The notes under the pieces were generated by a model that saw only the letters and a list, made by a program, of their open reading frames with translations, did no database searches and had not been told where the DNA came from. This document shows positions 30,200 to 42,744 of a stretch of 64,000 nt of DNA, piece by piece. The translations under genes and the position numbers were made by a program. The first letter of the stretch is position 1. Each line of letters starts with the position of its first letter. The stretch is from Cladopsammia gracilis (lineage: Eukaryota; Cnidaria; Anthozoa; Scleractinia; Dendrophylliidae): positions 186,001 to 250,000 of the forward strand of contig JAJGOT010000474.1 in NCBI GenBank assembly GCA_022457155.1, read 5' to 3'.

Positions 30200-30510
30200 T
30201 ATAAGCCTAAAAGTTAACTTGCCACTACAAATCAACTGCGAAGCCCACGAGACGGAGTCACGAAACCACTTGTTTCGTCTCCACGAAATCCAATTAAATT
30301 GGCATATTGTTAGCACGAAAATATGGGTGTGACGTAATGGTGCAAGCATGGGACTGCTAAAATAAACAGTTCTTAAATGACTAAATACAGTCCTCTACTC
30401 TCACTTCAACAATGAATTCACAGCTTTTTTTTCTTTCAAAAATATAACACGCGTTTTTTAAATCTTCTCGTTTCTTTCACCTTAAAAAAATCTCTAACTG
30501 TAATACTTAC
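30200..30510. repeat. Dispersed repeat, most complete copy
   Basis: Shares about 120 bp with 31605-31735 (AGCACGAAAATAYGGGTGTG) and about 85 bp with 33600-33690 (CAAAAATATAACACGCGTTT). No coding potential. The sequence up to 31600 shows no gene; it includes homopolymer C at 30724-30742. Confidence 0.7.
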
Positions 30511-31604
30511 GCCACCGACAGATCAATTGAGAACGAATTCAACTCGAAATCCTAAATGATCACCTCCTTTACCCATCACAGCAAGAAAACAACCAGGGGA
30601 GACTGACAAATGAAATGCGCGAAAAAGGAGTCCGTATAATGAAACAGTTAAACAAGAAACCTCCAAGACATCGCCCGGAACCATTCTGATCTAAGAAACG
30701 GAAAAAACACACTCCCCTCGAAAACACCCCCCCCCCCCCCCCTCCCACCGCCCAGAACGCAATAAACGATCTAAGTTTCAGTTTTTACACGATTAAACTA
30801 AACAGTTTGCAGAATTAAACAAACAGCATTTCTCTTTTCAGAGACAAAAAGAACGTCTCGTGATATACGTCAGAGAACGTCATGAAAGAAGACGTATTGA
30901 CAAACTTTTAAATTTTTATCTCTTCTTGTGCCACCAAGGTTCTCAAACATAACGAACTCCCCCCTTCCCCCCAATTCAGTCGCACACTACAGTTTTAGAA
31001 TTTCTAACCATCAGAAAACCAAAATTACCAAAAACGATACCCTATTTAACGACTGAGCATGACCTCAAAAATCCTAACTTATCGGCCCGCACATACCTAT
31101 ATAGTGTACAAAACGAACTCCCCCCTCCCCCCGAGACATGACTGCAACGCTGCGTTTCCAAAACTTACAACATTCTGTTCTATATTACGCTAAACCATTC
31201 TACAAACATCCATGTCTTCTGCAATAATCACTACGAACTAAATTCTACCTTAAATAAAATTGACGTCTTTCTAAGTATAATATTCTCTACCATCATATGG
31301 CAGCGCCACGTGCATTTTTAAAACAATGTAAGCTGTCAAATTTTATCGTTAAAACCGCTCCAGAACTGCTCAGATGACATATCTCATCCACAACTCAAAT
31401 GAAATAGATGTTGTATATTTCAGTGAAAATATACTTTTATAAAAAAATAACGGCTTCTCGTACCTTTTAGTGTCTCTATTGAAATCAAGGCACTCTCGAC
31501 TCTTGAATCTTCACAATTAACCAAACTCAACTTCACGAAAACAAACATATACATGACATGACAACAAATGCTAACCGCAAAACCACACGACGGAGTCTCT
31601 ACAA

Positions 31605-31735
31605 GCCGAAAAGTTAATCGACTGCGAAGCCTATTAAATTTGCATATTCTTAGCACGAAAATACGGGTGTGATGTAATCGTACAAGCATCGGACTACTAA
31701 AATAAACAGTTCTCAAATGACTAAATACAGCTCTT
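31605..31735. repeat. Dispersed repeat, second copy
   Basis: Same orientation as 30270-30395. Confidence 0.7.
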
Positions 31736-32039
31736 GTCTAAATTTCCCAAATTTCATAACACCCGTGCGAAACGCAAGGAGACAAAAAAACAATAAACAC
31801 CTTTTGCCATCGCGTGCTCACTGGAGGCCGCACGGTTTATTAAGGTAAAAACAGACTGAATCGTTACACGGGAAGGGACAACAAACAGAACTTTGGAGAG
31901 AACGAACGAGCATTCATAGTATGAAAAAAACCCATAGCGCTCGCTACGAAAAGACAGAGGAAAAATCCCGGCCTCATTAACAATTCTCTCAAACCTGCCG
32001 GACTCAATCGAAACAAAACTTAACAGTAATTTTAAATCC

Positions 32040-32879
32040 TAAATGACTGAGAAACTGACAGCCGTGATAGATATTGTCTTTGGCATAGCCATCTTTGGCA
32101 TTTTAACTCGCCCATCGACCGCGACGCTTAAAAAATCTATCTTGAATGCCAGCGTTCGCTGCAGCAGTGGCCCCTCCGGCTCTAAGTCTGTGAACACTGA
32201 TAATGAAAACGTCTATAAACTCTCTAAAAGCGTCCTTGATAAACTCCCTCGTTCTTGTGTAGTTAATCCCCTGGCATCGAACTTTCCCTTAAGACCTTGG
32301 GTTGGCAAGGGCTCTGAACAGCGGTAAATCTTCAGAGAGATCAATATGCGCAGCTGCGATGTATTGTTCAAAGGCCTTCACAGGACAAATCGGAAGGTCT
32401 GTCGTTACAATCGCAATCCACGCCCCATCACGAAACTGGTCAGTCTTTGTCAATTCTAGAAATATGGAAACATAAGGGGAAAAACTTAGTATCACAAGCT
32501 CTTAGAACGCATAACTCAGTGAAACGGAAAAATCCGCTAAAACCCTGTAGAGGACATTAAGCACCGAAGAAGAGGAACTGACTTCATTGCAGGCACTGCA
32601 GCTAAACTGCAAATTGAAAGGGTTGACAGGCAGGCAACAGATGTGATTAGACGAAGCCCACTGTTTCCATCTTTTGAAACCTCCTAGGTAAGAACACACA
32701 GTACCATCCGCTCTAGAAGCGAGGACGGTTCCTTGAACCAAGCTGGCCGGCAACGGCTGAAAAATGTAGAGGAACTGAGGCGAAAAACGCCCTCCACATC
32801 TTAGAGCGACATGCATCTGCAAACAGAAAAGCACTAACAAAAACATAAAATATTGCACTCGAAAACTCCTCGTGCACAT
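32040..32879 (-). pseudogene. Tyrosine recombinase (DIRS/Crypton-type), broken
   Basis: Minus-strand remnants in order: a core-binding domain (TVCSYLGGFKRWKQWAS, PVNPFNLQ), a gap, then the catalytic domain with KTDQFRDGAW, CPV, the HxxR motif in HRLRAGGATAAANAG, and a GRW.S..AKDGYAKD block holding the candidate nucleophile Tyr. In-frame stops occur after NPRS and after GRWAS, and about 100 residues between the domains are lost. The catalytic His and Arg are still encoded. It differs from the recombinase of the Ngaro-like element at 38 kb. Confidence 0.8.
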
Positions 32880-32899
32880 TTCGTCCCTAAGATTCGAAC

Positions 32900-33375
32900 T
32901 AAAATGGCCCCTTACTGACCGGGCACAGATGGCCTCTTACTGACTGGCCACAGATGGTCCCTGTCTAACTGGACACAAGGCAAAGATGGCCCCTTACTGT
33001 CTGGGCACAGATGGTCCCACACTCTTTAGCCACAGATGGTCCCTAAGTGACTGGCCACAGATGGTCCCACGCCCTCTCGGCACAGATCGTCCCTTAGTGT
33101 CTGGACACAAATATGTCCTTGAATTTTCTTTTTTTTTTTTTTATAGCCACTGATGGTCCCTAACAGACTGGACACAGGGCACAGATGGTCCCTTACGGAC
33201 TGGGCACAGATGGTCCCTGACAAACTGAACACAAAAATGTACTTGAATTTTCTTTTCTTTTTTTTTTTACTTGGCACAGATGGTCCCTTACTGTTTATGG
33301 TCCCACACTCTCTGCGCACGGACGGTCCTTTAGTGATTGTGCACAATTGGCCTCTCTCTGGGTGGACACAAAACA
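32900..33375. repeat. Degenerate minisatellite, about 30-bp unit
   Basis: Repeated GGCACAGATGGTCCCTTACT-like units with variable spacers; CACAGATGGTCCC recurs about a dozen times. An AATA microsatellite follows at 33395-33430. Long ORFs across it are repeat artefacts. Confidence 0.85.
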
Positions 33376-33599
33376 AATCCTGAATTGAAATAAAGTAAAT
33401 AAAATAAATATAAATAAATAAATAAATAAAAGTCAACCGCCTCCAGCGAAGAGCACCAAGAGAACGAATTAACATACGACAACTCCTTAAATACACTTAC
33501 CAAATCCTTTGATACTACATAACGACAAGAGCATATTTTTCAGCTTATTTATTCAAAAACGCAGAAAAATCTTATCCTCTAGTCTCAATTCCACAATTA

Positions 33600-33690
33600 A
33601 TTGACAGCTCTTTTTTTTTCAAAAATATAACACGCGTTTTCTAAATCTTCTCGTTTCTTGCACCTTTAAAAAAACTCTAGCTGTAATCTA
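33600..33690. repeat. Dispersed repeat, third copy
   Basis: Matches 30420-30510 in the same orientation. Confidence 0.7.
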
Positions 33691-33880
33691 ACGCATTAAC
33701 GAGATGGCTTTAAGAGCCCTTTGATTTATAAAGGGCCTCGTAGAAGCAAATAAGTTCGTAACTAGTGTCCAAGGCATTTACAGTAATTGAGTAAACTGTT
33801 TGGCCAGAACACCAAGGTGAACAATCATGTAATTTAGTACATGTATAGAATAGAACACAAATTAGCTGTTTATAACATAC

Positions 33881-34583
33881 CAACAACTTGAAGCCCCAGC
33901 TGGACCATATTTCGCTTCAGTACCTTGGTGAAATCACGTATGTATTGATCTCGTAAGCTATGGTAAGGAATATACTGCACTGGAAGCGCATATGGTTCCC
34001 TGTTCCTCCTTTCATCTGATACCGTTTACACCAACACATGGGTTGCGCTGGCTGCCTTCTTTTCTTGAAGATGTTTCTCAAATACAGGGCCATATCACTC
34101 TGGGAGTCCTTCAACACTGCCACAACAGGTGCATGATCAGGCCTTAACTGCCCAAGAAGATCAGTTAATGGTGTCAACCAGTTGTTGCTTTGTTCAAGAA
34201 TGACTTGAAATTCCACAACTTCCCAGTTAGGACATATTAACGTTTCTTCTGATGTAGTTGTCCTTCTCATCTTTTCACGAAAAAGCTTTGTTGCATTTTC
34301 CAGACCTTCAGTCAAGTATTCAACATCACTGTCTATGCTATCGATCACTGAAGTGATACTCTGTTGAAGAACATGACGGTTTGCATCCTTAGGCGCCTCT
34401 TTGAAGATTCTGTTTCTTTCATCATACAGGTGTCGTAGAGTCAGCAGATTTCCATTCCCAAGGTCAACATCACCATTCCTTCCTCATAGATTCAAGGAGG
34501 GCAGGCTTAACGTCTGTTCCATCTACTTTGATCCAAAAGCGTCCATCAGGATTAGCAGCTTTCAGTTGCTTTAAGGCTGTGAC
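33881..34583 (-). pseudogene. Decayed split gene, exon 6
   Basis: AG acceptor before GTCACAG at 34583; GT donor at 33880. It encodes NPDGRFWIKVDGTDVKPAL, then (after a shift near 34485) a DVDLGNGNL region, a long helical part, and after another break near 34010 a segment EPYALPVQYIPYHSL followed by RDQYIRDFTKVLKRNMVQLG. Starts in phase 0 after exon 5. I do not recognise the family. At least two frameshifts and one stop. Confidence 0.6.
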
Positions 34584-34966
34584 CTAGTCAACAGAAAATG
34601 ATAACATGCCAATAAAGAGTGTTTTCACACTCACCCACTGCAATCAAACCTCATTAAAAAATGTATTGGCAATGAGGTGTCTGAGTATCTGTAAAGAAGG
34701 TTAGACGACACTTGAAAAAAGAAATATAAGCTAATACACAGATGATATTTCCTTTCTGGGATAGAGGGAGAGAGGTAGATTACAATGTACAAAAAGACAG
34801 CCAGGATAGCAGGGACAAAACATTATTTTCCACCTATTCAAAAAACAAGATAAACATTGAAATGGATACCCTATATATAATTAAGAGGCATATGTAACAT
34901 AGGCTACCAACACCCCAAACAACACTACCATTTGCTTAGTTGAAATACAGAGATAGGAAAATTTAC

Positions 34967-35053
34967 CTGAACTTCAGGTTTTCCAGTAAATGTTGACTGC
35001 TGATTCGTTTTATTCTGTGTTCTAGTGCTGATGCAAGCTACATTAACTTTGGT
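34967..35053 (-). pseudogene. Decayed split gene, exon 5
   Basis: 87 bp, open, 29 codons, phase 0 at both ends. Acceptor TTTTACAG|ACC and donor CAG|GTAAAT are good matches to consensus. Serine/threonine/glutamine-rich peptide. Confidence 0.6.
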
Positions 35054-36130
35054 CTGTAAAATAAAATATACAATAAGGAACTTGACTCCCATCCCACCAT
35101 CCCCTTGACTGAGGGCAATCAGAAGTTGCTAACTGAAGACTGTTGTTGTTGAATTTGGTCAGGTGGATGAGTCTTGATACCCAATGAAACACCAGATCAA
35201 GATCTTAAGGGTTTTGATTTCAGTTCAAAACCGTGTTTGATCTCAAATAAAAAAACGTGCATATTAATGAGTTTTGCAACAATACATGTTATTCCATTTT
35301 ACATTCCTTTCTTGGTATTCAAATGTAAGCCCTCTCGTGCGCCATCTTTCGATTCCGCGTCTAATGCTCGGTGAAACAGAGTAAACCTTCAAAACAATAA
35401 TCTGAGTATTATAACTGGAACTTCAACATGACATCGACATTTTAATATAAAAACAAAATGGACCATTTTTCTCACCTTCGGTCGCCATTATCAAGAGGAT
35501 TTAATGCTTCAGTACCTTTTTTCTCTTCTAGAAAGCGTCGGATACCGCATATTATGCCACAAACAGTCTTCGGTGGTATCTCTCTCGCGACTTTTTGGCC
35601 ACGTCCATGACAAATTTGCTAAGCCAATAATTCGAACTCAATGCGTCCGTTTCTTCAATACGAGCAGAAAGTGACATAATCTTGTGTAAATCATAGTCCT
35701 TAAACATACCTCTCGAATCTCAGAGAACGGGAACTTGAACCGTCCGAGAAGTTTGCCATTCGTAGAAAATAGATGTTGCCTATTTGTTCTTTATATTTCG
35801 TTGACGGGGAAATAGCTTTATCGACTAGATTTTCTTCTTCGACAACCGTTTTAGCCTCCCAAAACCGAGACGCTTCTGCTTCGCACATGGTCTCATACCA
35901 AATGGCGAAACACAACAAGCTCAATAAAATTATGCATGTGACGGCATTTGAAAAGGACAAAGCCAAAAAAAGCTAACACTGAATAATTCTGTATTGTTTC
36001 ATTTGAGAAGCCAGATCAAAAACCAAGCGGCCTCGTGCTTTCATTGCTTCTCGGTGTTTGGATGGCCCGATCAAACCCTCGCACTCGTTGTTGATCTATT
36101 ACGTGAATCAGCATTAGCTAATGCATGTAC
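35054..36130. other. Intron 4 of the decayed gene; no other gene supported
   Basis: Short frames here have no recognisable content. It is bounded by the exon 4 donor and exon 5 acceptor. Confidence 0.4.
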
Positions 36131-36265
36131 CTTCTGTGTAAATCCAACCTCATCCTGAGTACAAGAACTCCACATTGGTCCCCTAAACAGGCGCTTAAAC
36201 TTTCCACCACCAAATTCATTCTCCATTGTTTCACGCCACATCCTAAAGTCATCAGGCTCAGAAAC
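36131..36265 (-). pseudogene. Decayed split gene, exon 4
   Basis: 135 bp, 45 open codons, phase 0 to phase 0, acceptor TTTTATAG|GTTTCT and donor CAGAAG|GTACAT. Encodes DDFRMWRETMENEFGGGKF and LFRGPMWSSC segments. Confidence 0.6.
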
Positions 36266-36591
36266 CTATAAAAATTAAAATAAATTAAAAAAAAAAATTG
36301 TTAAAACTATTTTTGATCTACTCCAGCCTTTGTTGTAAGGTAAGACTGAGTCAAAGGACCACAAACTTTGCACAGCATGTAACGTACTTGTAAATTCTTA
36401 TTTTAATACATGTGCACATTGCATATAATACAAAATAATATAATTTGGAAAATTGGTCATAACAGTACAAGTTTACTTAAGGAGTATTCAACCCCAGGGA
36501 CAAAATGTTTTGACTGAATATTTGGTTTGCATGAAACTTGCATGTCTGGTAAAAACCCAGATGGAGGTTTCAATATTTTCATCAGTTTCCT

Positions 36592-36680
36592 ATTTTGTCT
36601 CCACTCCACAACAAACATAACACAACGTGTTATGACAAATAAGTTTATTTTGGGAGGGCCTGGCGTAACCAACCCGAACC
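36592..36680. repeat. Split direct repeat B2
   Basis: TATTTTGTCTCCACTCCACA through AACCCGAACC; matches 37832-37918. Confidence 0.85.
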
Positions 36681-36939
36681 ATTATCCTACTACATACAAA
36701 TATTCTCATACAGAATAAGTACAATTTACGTAGAATAGAGTTTAGCTAAACCGTCATAAGCTATTTTCAGATTTACATGCCCACTAAGCTACGCGACAAA
36801 ATGAAAAAAAACCATGCAGGGGAACTAGAAACTCTACTATCGCAAGCCATTCTTGTCCTGCATCATCTGCAAGTAGGCACACAGGCCTAGTGACGGTTAG
36901 CCAGTGTCGGCTATGTCCCCGAGTAAGCAAGCATATTTA

Positions 36940-37027
36940 GTGCCAGTTAGGCTGCCAGTTAGGCTTCCAGTAGGCTGCCAGTTAGGCTGCCAGTTAGGCT
37001 GCCAGTTAGGCTTCCAGTTAGGCTGCC
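36940..37027. repeat. Short tandem repeat GCCAGTTAGGCT
   Basis: About seven imperfect 12-13-bp units between B2 and A2 of the Ngaro-like element. Confidence 0.8.
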
Positions 37028-37646
37028 GAACTTAGAACATGATATATCAGGTCAGACCTGAGCTACAGTGCTGGGAAACTTGCAACTCTGACGTTGCAGA
37101 TCATTTTCACTTACATCCCCCAAGCGAATTTGGAAAATTATCCTATTTAGGCTGGGAAACTAACGAGTCTGACACCCTGGGTCACTCTAGACCCAACTTA
37201 GCCTGCAAATGTTGTGTCTCCAACATTCCTGTTGACTATAGACCCATCCATGCTAAGCACAATGGACTTCGGGAAACATACAAAGCCATCATGAATAGGC
37301 GAACTTGTCCCGCAAACTAAGTAATATAGCTTGAATAGAGGCTACTAAGATCCTACTTGTATGACAAGTATACAAAAACCTTATTAGTAAATACAAGTAG
37401 AAAACAAATCTATTAGAACACTAAACTAGTGGAGCTGAGCAACCGCTTACAAAACAAATGCGGTTAGACAGAGGCCAGAAAAAACCTGCCAGAAAAAAAC
37501 CCTGTGGGGAAAAACCTTCAGGAAATCTGGGTAGGAACCAAGGCTCAAGCTCCAGGCGTTAGAAGCCCATCCTACGAGGCTTTACAGCGAGAGAAACGGC
37601 CGAATCTACGAATGAATAGAATCTGAAAACTAAAGAAAATAAAAAA

Positions 37647-37830
37647 ATTAAGCGAGACTAACGAAGGTTGGTTATGAAGGCCTAGATGGCCACCGCGTGC
37701 TATACTCTACCTTATATACCCCTGTATCACTACCCATAATGCACTGGCCTGGACCCAGGCCCTGTTGTATCTCGTGCCGACAAAATATTTATTTCAGCCT
37801 TCTTCGCAAACTCATTCGTCAGAAATAATA
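37647..37830. repeat. Split direct repeat A2
   Basis: Matches 42228-42410 nearly base for base (AATTAAGCGAGACTAACGAA onward). Confidence 0.9.
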
Positions 37831-37831
37831 T

Positions 37832-37918
37832 ATTTTGTCTCCACTCCACAACAAACATAACAACGCGTTATGACAAATAAGTTTATTTTGGGAGGGCCTG
37901 GCGTAACCAACCCGAACC
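37832..37918. repeat. Split direct repeat B1
   Basis: Matches B2 at 36592-36680. Confidence 0.85.
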
Positions 37919-37929
37919 ATATAGACTGT

Positions 37930-38700
37930 CAAAGTATTGGGCGAAGGCATGGGCTTGAACTGTGACCTCGGGAGATTCAGTATCGCTCACAGCCCGAGAA
38001 ACTTAGAAACCACAAGCCTTTGTTCTAGATTATCGTCCACGTAACTATCCTTTGCTTGCACAGACTTACAACGCCCGTGACGTTGTAAACTGAAACTCTG
38101 TCATGGACCCCTTTGTTGGCTGCCATAGTGGCCCCTCCCGAATGCAGAGAATGCAATCTGAACCTAGATGGGTCAGCTCCAATGCTTTTTAAGTCACGTC
38201 GGAAAGCTTCGCGAATGGTGTTGTAGCTGATAGGTTTATCGGGAGAAACTTGTTTAGAACAGGCCTTTTCTCTAGAAATGGGCCTGAAAATCAGCTCCCC
38301 AGAATCGGGGGAAATTAGAAATTCGGTAAGATACCTTCTGAGCAGTTAGACGGGACATGCGGGACTAGACAGCTCAGAAATGATAACTTGGTAACTCCTA
38401 CGAAGCGGGTAGTTCTTACTTATATGGACTTTGATAACTAAAAAAACCCGTTAAAGAAAATATTCCTTCGTATTCTAGAAACATCGTCAAATCTAAAGAC
38501 TGGAGCCAGCAAAGGACAAAACATACATAGTAACGTAATTTAACAGGGTTGTCAAGGTTAGACTTGTCAATATCATGAATCAAACTGGCCGAAATAGGTT
38601 CTTTACGGTTGGCGATGCTGGTGCCAAGAATTCTCTTGGACGCAGATCTAACTGTCTCGACTATCGGGTTATCCGTAGGGGGGGGGGGGGGGGGGGACGC
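37930..38700 (-). pseudogene. Tyrosine recombinase of the Ngaro-like element
   Basis: Minus strand: RKEPISASLIHDI and LDNPVKLRYY (core-binding to catalytic transition), then a CP...L segment, and SLHSGGATMAANKGVHD near 38115. Family members read H-S-L-R here; the catalytic Arg is His, so activity is doubtful. Several frame changes and a poly-G tract (38677-38695) interrupt the gene. It is the last gene before B1. Confidence 0.75.
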
Positions 38701-38899
38701 CAGCCAAACCATTTTAGGCATTTAGACATTTTAGTCATACCATTCCAGCCCATTTTAGCCCATAAAAGGCGGAATCTATTACACTGTAAGAATGCGATTC
38801 CTCGATAAGGTGTTGCAAATATAAAGCAACGTGAAAAGGGTTAGCAGGGAAAACAGTCCCATTAAGCTTACTGACAGCGAACTCCTTCCACCTGCGAAA

Positions 38900-41160
38900 C
38901 GTACGGTGGTACAATAAAAGTTGTGCTGTCAGCCTTGGAGGAGAGGACAGTCCGTCTGTAATCTGTCAGCCAGCCCCTTGATTGAATCGTCAGTCGCTAC
39001 GTCTTGGACACGCCAGAAACCAGCGCGGAATAAATCTGAAAGACAAACAGCAAACAAGGGGAAACCGGTGAGGCGCGGTCAATATGAAATATCTATAAAT
39101 AAATACCTAAAAGAACCGAAAGGAGAGTGCGCAGAACGAGTAGGAAAAAAAAGGAACCTTTCAATAGCAAATATGGTGAAAATAAACAAAATAGGCAAAC
39201 AATAGCCTGCGTGACATATCATACAACTGCATCGAGATGACAGCGAACGAACCGAACGCAGTTCGCTCCTAAATACAAGAATTACACTTTCCATAAGGCT
39301 AAGTGCAAAACCCCGCGAGAGACTTGGGAGGTCTGGGGCGGCGAAAGTCGACTCAAAGAGCGACAACCTCGAAATCTAAGGATCTGGAACCGAAAAGGGT
39401 ATTGCAGACTTTCCCCTTAACAAACAACTCCTGAAACCTAGGCAAACAGACCCAGTCTGTAACAAAATTGTTCCAATGCGGGTGACTCCGTCACTTATGC
39501 AAGCATTCCAGAAGAAGGATGACTGCCATACGGGAAGAACTATGGTTCCCGTGGCTTGACAAAGTTCCATGTGGTTTAAAACTCTCAACTGTTTTTCAAC
39601 TGTTTATTAATTATTACAGATTTTACAGAAAGCAATATCCACTGCCCGCAGTTAGCAAGTTAGCTAGTCGAGGCGACAAACTGGGGGGAAAACCCAATTG
39701 CAATCATCTCCCCAATGTTGGCAAAAGGCGTCAACTGCTTCACAGCCGGATGATAGAACCGAGAGTTGAATCTTGGTAACTTTGCGTTGTAACTACAGGC
39801 GAACTTATCAACAGTGTGCGGACCCCAGAGATTATCGATCGCCTGAAAGATAACATCGTTAATAGCATAATCGTCGAAATCGGTTAATTTGCTAAGAAAA
39901 TCAGCTTGGACGTTAAGATCCCTGGGGATCCATTTAATATCAATAGATATGCGAATTTAAACGCCAATTAGAAATGCTCGAAGAGCTAACTCCAGCAAAT
40001 GCAATTCCTGCTACCGTGAAGGAGAATAGATGGAACATTCTGGTTATCGGAATAATAGGTCACCTTGGAATCGGATAAATGATTTGAAAAAGCCTCCAAG
40101 GCTAGACAAACAGCTTTAAGTTCTCAATAGGTCGAGCTTGGGCTTTTTCCGCTGGCGACCAATTCTGATGAAATACTAAGTCAGAGTCAGGCTCAACAAA
40201 TGCGGCACAGGCAGAATCGGAAGCATCGGAAACACTAACTTTGACCGGAAGTGACTGCGCTCCCCAATAAGTTTTGCCAATAAGGGACTCAAGATTGTTC
40301 CCCCAAAAGACAATTTCTGAAATAGAATCTCACGACTGAGAATAGGGATCTGGTCATAATGCGGGCAACCGAACCGACGCAACTAGAAAGAGAAATAATC
40401 TGGCCGGATAAACTGGCAACGCTTTTAACGTGGATTCTGGGAGGAGACGGCAGGGCAGATAAGTCCGCGAGGCTGGAATTAAGTTTGGAGATACGTTCGT
40501 CGGTAGCTTTGACAGAACCGTCAATGGTATTAAAAACAACTCCTAACCAAGTGATGATTTGAACGGGCTCCCAAATAGACTTTTCCTGGTTGGAAACGAA
40601 ACCAGACCTCAACAGATTGGAATGAACGGCTAAAAGGTGGATTTTGGCGGAAACAAAAGCTGCTCCTCCTCCTAGACCATCGTCAAGGAAGATAGCAATA
40701 GGTATACCCTGACTCCTACAGGATTAAGAAGCAGTTATAGAATCTTGGAAAAGATAAAAGGAGCGGATGAGAGGCCAAACAGAAGAACACAAAATAGAAA
40801 ATGTCTGAAAATACCGGTGCCAAAATCTCAGGCGAATGAAAGGAATTTACGGTGATTGGGAAAAATTTCGATATGATGATATCCAGATTTCAGAGCGAAT
40901 TTGAATAAATAAAAGCCACAGTTAAATATTTGAGTGGCCACACTCAAGTCCTCACACTAGAAATTTTGCTTGTAAATAAAAGCGTTCACGTGCCTCATAT
41001 CGAGAATTAACCTTTGTTGCCCGAACTGCGGGTGTAAACAGAAAGCGAGTAGACAATGCTAGGCACGTAAAAAATCTCTTCAACAAGGTCCAAATAGAGA
41101 AGGTCATTAACAGCTCCGGACACAAAAAGACTGTTAGCACGTGCTGAAGCATTGTTAGCT
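38900..41160 (-). pseudogene. Reverse transcriptase and RNase H of the Ngaro-like element
   Basis: RT: FKFALKSGYHHIEIFP near 40880 is motif A with the catalytic Asp replaced by Ala; IAIFLDDG near 40685 is the YxDD-type motif C; then WEPVQIITWLGVVF (40500-40560). RNase H: KAVCLALEAF...YYSDNQNV near 40010-40110. A conserved C-terminal segment GTIVLPVWQSSFFWNA follows near 39510. Many stops and shifts. Confidence 0.75.
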
Positions 41161-41476
41161 TAGGAAAAAGGCGTAGGCAACTGGGAAAAAGGAATTTTAT
41201 AGCCTAGACTAATGACATTCAAAATAAACTGAGAAACTTCCAAGGAACGCCAAAAATCGATGCATATTTTACGTCTTCCTCGAACTGAAGCATACATACA
41301 TACTGAGCTGAACTATCAACAGTACAGCATGAATCTGTGAAGGTGTCCAAAACTAACGGAATTAGACAACAAGAATCATCGAGATCTTGCTCACTATTGA
41401 GCTCCGCTTCTGAAACTAAATCACTAGAATCAAAATGGGAAATAACTACACCTGATTTGTAATGATGCTCGTCAAG

Positions 41477-42181
41477 TCATTTTGAAGCTGAAAAAGCTTG
41501 CTTGGCCATCGCTGGGCAAGAGGAGCGCCAATGCCCAAACTTTCCACACGCGAAACAGGTGCCTGTATTTGGTCGACGGGGAGGAAAAGCAGGAACGCCT
41601 GAGTGAAAAGGCTGAAATTGACTCTGCGTGTTTGAAGACGGAAGCGGCGCGTGGACGGGCGAAGGTTTCCTGTTCGCGCTCATAAAAGCAGTCTTCTTCT
41701 TCTTCTTGCGGTTCGACGAGACCGCCGAGCGAGCACGCCTTTCGGCGCTGTAGATACGCTTTTCGTCGTCCGATCCATCGGCCAGGTCGTGTTGTTTGTA
41801 TTCTTCTACAGTACTCCAACCAAACTCTGACTTATCGGCCACAAGGATGTGTTTCTGGCGTTCGGCGAGCAGTTTCTCACCTTCTTCGAGGTCGGACTTG
41901 ACCTTGTCAAATTGGGACTTCTCAGCGGCGGACTTGGCGCTGTAAATAGTTTCAGCTAGTTTTGAGTTAAATTTGTGCTGGTCTTCGTTGGCTTTTCTTT
42001 TGAACTTGTGTGGCTCGTTAAATTTAAGCTTCTTGATCTCTTTTATCTGCAACTCGGTAGAATCTTCATTGGCGCGTTTTATTTCGCCGACAGTGTCCTT
42101 AAGAAGATCTTTGAAGGAAGCCATAAGCTTATCGTTGTTAGTCTTTATAAGGTCGGACACTTCATCTTTGCTGACCGACAT
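41477..42181 (-). CDS. Gag protein with CCHC zinc knuckle
   Basis: 234 codons from ATG 42181 (the frame extends to a TTG at 42199). Helical coiled-coil N-terminal half rich in lysine and glutamate; basic RKKKKK stretch about residue 160; proline-rich segment; then zinc knuckle CFACGKFGHWRSSC near the end. The nucleic-acid-binding structural protein of the retrotransposon. Intact, unlike its pol genes. It begins 47 bp inside A1 on the transcribed strand. Confidence 0.82.
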   Translation of the reverse strand: MSVSKDEVSDLIKTNNDKLMASFKDLLKDTVGEIKRANEDSTELQIKEIKKLKFNEPHKFKRKANEDQHKFNSKLAETIYSAKSAAEKSQFDKVKSDLEEGEKLLAERQKHILVADKSEFGWSTVEEYKQHDLADGSDDEKRIYSAERRARSAVSSNRKKKKKTAFMSANRKPSPVHAPLPSSNTQSQFQPFHSGVPAFPPRRPNTGTCFACGKFGHWRSSCPAMAKQAFSASK

Positions 42182-42227
42182 CTTATCATGCGCGTACAAA
42201 CGAAGGCGAAAGTTGAAAGGCGAAAAA

Positions 42228-42410
42228 ATTAAGCGAGACTAACGAAGGTTGGTTATGAAAGCCTAGATGGGCACCGCGTGCTATACTCTACCTTATATAC
42301 GCCTGTATCACTACCCATAATGCACTGGCCTGGACCCAGGCCCTGTTGTATCTCGTGCCGACAAAATATTTATTTCAGCCTTCTTCGCAAACTCATTCGT
42401 CAGAAATAAT
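42228..42410. repeat. Split direct repeat A1
   Basis: 5' repeat of the Ngaro-like element on the minus strand; partner of A2. Confidence 0.9.
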
Positions 42411-42744
42411 ATTTTTTTTTCAAGGCACCATCTTTAAAGGTGGGTAACTATCATCAAATCTGCCTGCCACATGATAAAGCTGTGTATAATATTAATATTT
42501 TAGTTTTGTATATAATTGAAGGGGTGCCTGGAAAAAAGCCCTAAGTGACTTCTGATAAACTGCTAAGTTCTTATTCCAAATTGCCTTGTACTCCCTTGTG
42601 AAACACACAGCGAGAATCTAACATTACATCAAAAGTCACTTAGGACCTTATTCCACTGCAACTTTACTTTTTTATGGGTGTAATTTCCATTTACAGAGCT
42701 ACAGGAAATGATAAACAAAGATAAATCAAGTTTCCATTCATTAC

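Larger units (their letters stand above)
36592..42412 (-). mobile_element. Ngaro-like tyrosine-recombinase retrotransposon
   Basis: Read on the minus strand: A1 repeat, gag, RT, RNase H, YR, then B1, A2 and B2. Split direct repeats of the A1-ORFs-B1-A2-B2 type are diagnostic of Ngaro/PAT-like elements, which insert by a recombinase rather than an integrase. About 970 bp separate A2 and B2. Located between exons 3 and 4 of the decayed gene and in the same orientation. Confidence 0.82.

Noticed and set aside
33026..33496. 156-codon minus-strand ORF
   Set aside because: It spans a degenerate minisatellite and the AATA microsatellite; composition follows the repeats.
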